Shown here in pieces: positions 61,975 through 64,000 of a stretch of 64,000 nt of DNA; position 1 is the first letter of the stretch; each line of letters starts with the position of its first letter. The notes under the pieces were generated by a model. The model searched no databases. It was not told the DNA's origin and was given only the letters and a program-made list of their open reading frames with translations. A program made the position numbers and the translations under genes. This DNA comes from Marinisporobacter sp. (GTDB taxonomy: Bacteria > Bacillota > Clostridia > Peptostreptococcales > Thermotaleaceae), in the NCBI GenBank assembly GCA_025210525.1, contig JAOARP010000047.1, positions 1 to 64,000 on the forward strand, read 5' to 3'.

Positions 61975-63333
61975 CTAATCTATCCAGCGCCATGCTGCTG
62001 GGTAATAGTTTTTAAGCATATTTCCTGTTTGCTTCGCCCATCCTAATGGAAAATGATCTACACAAATAAGCGTCCATCCCTTTTCTCCACCTATATTTAA
62101 GGTCTCTCCTTTTAAATATTTAATCACTTCCATATCCTCTTTATTAAAATTCACAATTCTTTTAGCATCTCTAAAAGTTATTCCCATTGCAAAAGCATGA
62201 CTTGGTTCAAATCTATTTTTCTTAAAAGTACCTAAAAGCCACCCTGATCTTAAAACCTTTAATCCTTTTAACTGGGGTAACCCTTTGGGCACTAAATAAA
62301 GATTATCACTATATATTTCAAATTGGCCTTCTATCTTAATATTTAAATTTTCTTTCACAAATTCATAAAATTCCTTTGAAGGCTTTATCTTTGATTTCTT
62401 TTCTTCCTCAAAAGAAATATTTTCTCCTAGATCTTTTCCTAAAAGTGCTAAAAAATGTCCTTCTCCATCTAGCTTATGAGGCCACAATCTTGCACATCCC
62501 TCTAATTCTTTTTCGCCATGAACCCACTCTTGTCTACCTTTTGATAATCCATGATTTTTAGGAATATCTTCTATGTGAAATTTTTCATGATCCTCTAAGA
62601 AATTTTTAATAGTAGCTTCATTTTCCTCTGGCGAAAAAGTACAAGTAGAATAAAGTAATCTTCCACCATTTTTTAACATACCTTCTGTATTTTCTAAGAT
62701 TTGTTTTTGTATAGGCGCATAATAGTTTTCATCATTTTTTTTCCAGCTTTTTACCATGGCTGGATCTTTTCTAAACATTCCTTCTCCTGAACAGGGCGCA
62801 TCTACTAATATTTTATCAAAATAGTTTTGAAAATATTTTTTTATTCTTTCTGGTGTTTCATTAGTAACAATAGCATTCCTAACTCCAAATAATTCCATAT
62901 TCTTAATTAATGCCTTTACCCTACTCATATTGATATCATTTGTAATCAATACACCCTCACCCTTAAGCTTTGCAGCGATTTGTACTGATTTCCCTCCAGG
63001 AGCAGCACATAAATCTAATACCTGATCATGAGAAGTAGGATTTAATATCTCTACAGGTGCCATAGCACTAGGTTCTTGAATATAATAAAGTCCCGCATGA
63101 TAGTAAGGATGCTTTGCAGGTCTTTCTCCTTCTTCAAAATAAAATCCATCTTCACACCAAGGAATAGGTGTTAATTTGAATGGTGAAATTTTTTTAAACT
63201 CTTCTATAGATATTTTTAAAGTATTTACTCTTAATCCTTGAAACTTTTCATTTTCATAAGATTTTAAAAAGGGTTGAAATTCATCTCCTAATAATTGCTT
63301 CATTTTATTTGAAAATTTCTCGGGTAAATACAT
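61975..63333 (-). CDS. NOL1/NOP2/Sun family rRNA cytosine-C5 methyltransferase (RsmF-like)
   Basis: A 452-residue SAM-dependent enzyme. SAM motif LDLCAAPGGKSVQIAAKL, ILVDAPCSGEGMFRKDPAM with the first catalytic cysteine and LLYSTCTFSPEENE with the second. The C-terminal part (about 310-452) resembles the RsmF/PUA-like extension. Targets a cytosine in 16S rRNA or tRNA. ATG at 63333 follows AAAAGGAG; the longer frame has no site. Confidence 0.92.
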   Translation of the reverse strand: MYLPEKFSNKMKQLLGDEFQPFLKSYENEKFQGLRVNTLKISIEEFKKISPFKLTPIPWCEDGFYFEEGERPAKHPYYHAGLYYIQEPSAMAPVEILNPTSHDQVLDLCAAPGGKSVQIAAKLKGEGVLITNDINMSRVKALIKNMELFGVRNAIVTNETPERIKKYFQNYFDKILVDAPCSGEGMFRKDPAMVKSWKKNDENYYAPIQKQILENTEGMLKNGGRLLYSTCTFSPEENEATIKNFLEDHEKFHIEDIPKNHGLSKGRQEWVHGEKELEGCARLWPHKLDGEGHFLALLGKDLGENISFEEEKKSKIKPSKEFYEFVKENLNIKIEGQFEIYSDNLYLVPKGLPQLKGLKVLRSGWLLGTFKKNRFEPSHAFAMGITFRDAKRIVNFNKEDMEVIKYLKGETLNIGGEKGWTLICVDHFPLGWAKQTGNMLKNYYPAAWRWID

Positions 63334-63392
63334 ATAGATTCTCCTTTTTCTTTTCATATTTTCTATCCTTACCAAACTTTGGACAAAATTAT

Positions 63393-63412
63393 ACCCACCT
63401 TCATAGGTGGGC
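63393..63412 (-). terminator. Weak hairpin after pssA
   Basis: CCCACCT / AGGTGGG with a 4-base loop; the following minus-strand bases (TATAATTTTG) give only a weak T run. Confidence 0.55.
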
Positions 63413-63416
63413 TAAC

Positions 63417-63932
63417 TTATCTTTTTTTCAACTTAATTTTCTTACTTACCATAGCATAGGATAAAAATAGCATAGACACTAACATAAAATATAGATTTGT
63501 TCCAAATCTCGTAGAATAAAGGGATATTACAGCCACAAGTCCACCGCAAAGGGTTATTGGGATTCCCATATATACACCCTCAAATTCCATAATATTATAT
63601 CTAGCTAATCTTACAGTACCACAAAGTACAAAAACTAATGTAACAATAATCCCTATGTCTCCTGTCTCCATTAGATTTAAATGCCACATCAACAATGCTG
63701 GCGCTACACCAAAAGAAATTAAATCACATAGTGAATCTAATTCTTTTCCAAATTCACTTACTACATCTAATTTTCTTGCCAATTTTCCATCCATTCTGTC
63801 CATCATTCCTGCAATAATAATTAAGGTTGCTGATAAAACATATCCTTCATTAAATATTGAAAGAATTGCTAATATGCCCAATGTCAAATTAAAAAGTGTA
63901 AACATGTTGGGTATTTGTTTCTTATACTTCAC
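63417..63932 (-). CDS. pssA: CDP-diacylglycerol-serine O-phosphatidyltransferase
   Basis: A 171-residue membrane enzyme making phosphatidylserine. The CDP-alcohol phosphotransferase block is DRMDGKLARKLDVVSEFGKELDS (seen as DRMDGKLARKLDV and FGKELDSLCD), with about six spans. Start probably GTG at 63932, preceded by GGGGGAG; an ATG six codons earlier is possible. Confidence 0.93.
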   Translation of the reverse strand: MKYKKQIPNMFTLFNLTLGILAILSIFNEGYVLSATLIIIAGMMDRMDGKLARKLDVVSEFGKELDSLCDLISFGVAPALLMWHLNLMETGDIGIIVTLVFVLCGTVRLARYNIMEFEGVYMGIPITLCGGLVAVISLYSTRFGTNLYFMLVSMLFLSYAMVSKKIKLKKR

Positions 63933-64000
63933 ATTTTCTCCCCCTATCATAATTCCATTCCATACCTATTACCCTACATTAGAAAATAAATTTTATTATA

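Overview
The window comes from a low-GC, spore-former-like anaerobic member of the Clostridia (class-level inference). The grounds are strong AGGAGG ribosome sites, A/T-rich intergenic DNA, intrinsic terminators after most units, a selenoprotein-type glycine/betaine reductase subunit, citrate lyase genes, a TTT-type tricarboxylate transporter, a lysine riboswitch, PPK2 and many clostridial conserved hypothetical proteins. No rRNA, tRNA, IS element, phage module or CRISPR array was seen.

Layout. (1) 1-6580, minus strand: a catabolic cluster with a BKACE-type beta-keto acid cleavage enzyme, an L-carnitine dehydrogenase-like enzyme, a 40-residue membrane peptide, a sodium:solute symporter, an ADP-forming acyl-CoA synthetase, and the start of a betaine/sarcosine reductase component B subunit that runs off the left edge. 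Together these suggest carnitine -> dehydrocarnitine -> betainyl-CoA (+ acetoacetate) -> betaine (+ ATP) -> trimethylamine + acetyl phosphate. An intact promoter, lysine riboswitch and terminator lie about 430 bases upstream with no gene of their own. (2) 7459-18827: TetR regulator, nth, ylxP, a self-regulated RND efflux operon (adaptor, pump, TetR, with a visible operator), a Lon-like protease, signal peptidase I, a RusA-type resolvase and a CapA-family protein. (3) 18829-29245: DUF3160 lipoprotein, FG-GAP-like protein, deoD, mnmA, a soluble chemoreceptor, two tiny genes (one AgrD-like), a sugar isomerase/epimerase-type protein, an AraC regulator, a flavodoxin and a DUF89 protein. (4) 29470-41382: a citrate fermentation island with citG, then citC-D-E-F-X, tctC-B-A, then a sensor kinase and a response regulator fused to a DUF2294/MpsC-like domain. 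The citC promoter is near consensus, has a perfect cre (CcpA) box at its start point, and is followed by a 200-base leader ending in a terminator. (5) 41570-52493: housekeeping and conserved proteins (YjdF-like, Nfo, DUF456, Fe/Mn SOD-like, PPK2, TGS-uridine kinase, CBS pair, degenerate receiver plus zinc ribbon, second signal peptidase, HEPN-like protein, RluA, MltG-N-like protein, two unrecognised proteins). (6) 52554-61087: a nine-gene operon covering all seven shikimate steps plus prephenate dehydrogenase and chorismate mutase-prephenate dehydratase. It is preceded by a consensus promoter, a short gene with 14 aromatic residues in a run of 21, and a strong terminator just before aroF. This looks like a classical ribosome-mediated attenuator. 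(7) 61240-63932: RsuA-type pseudouridine synthase, an RsmF-like rRNA methyltransferase and phosphatidylserine synthase.

The most notable items are the aromatic leader peptide/attenuator, the anaerobic carnitine-to-betaine-reductase cluster with a possible ATP-forming step, the orphaned lysine riboswitch, the citrate island with its own regulator, and two tiny genes at 25331-25657. Positions of start codons were chosen from ribosome sites read in the sequence; functions rest on motif recognition from memory, not on database searches.
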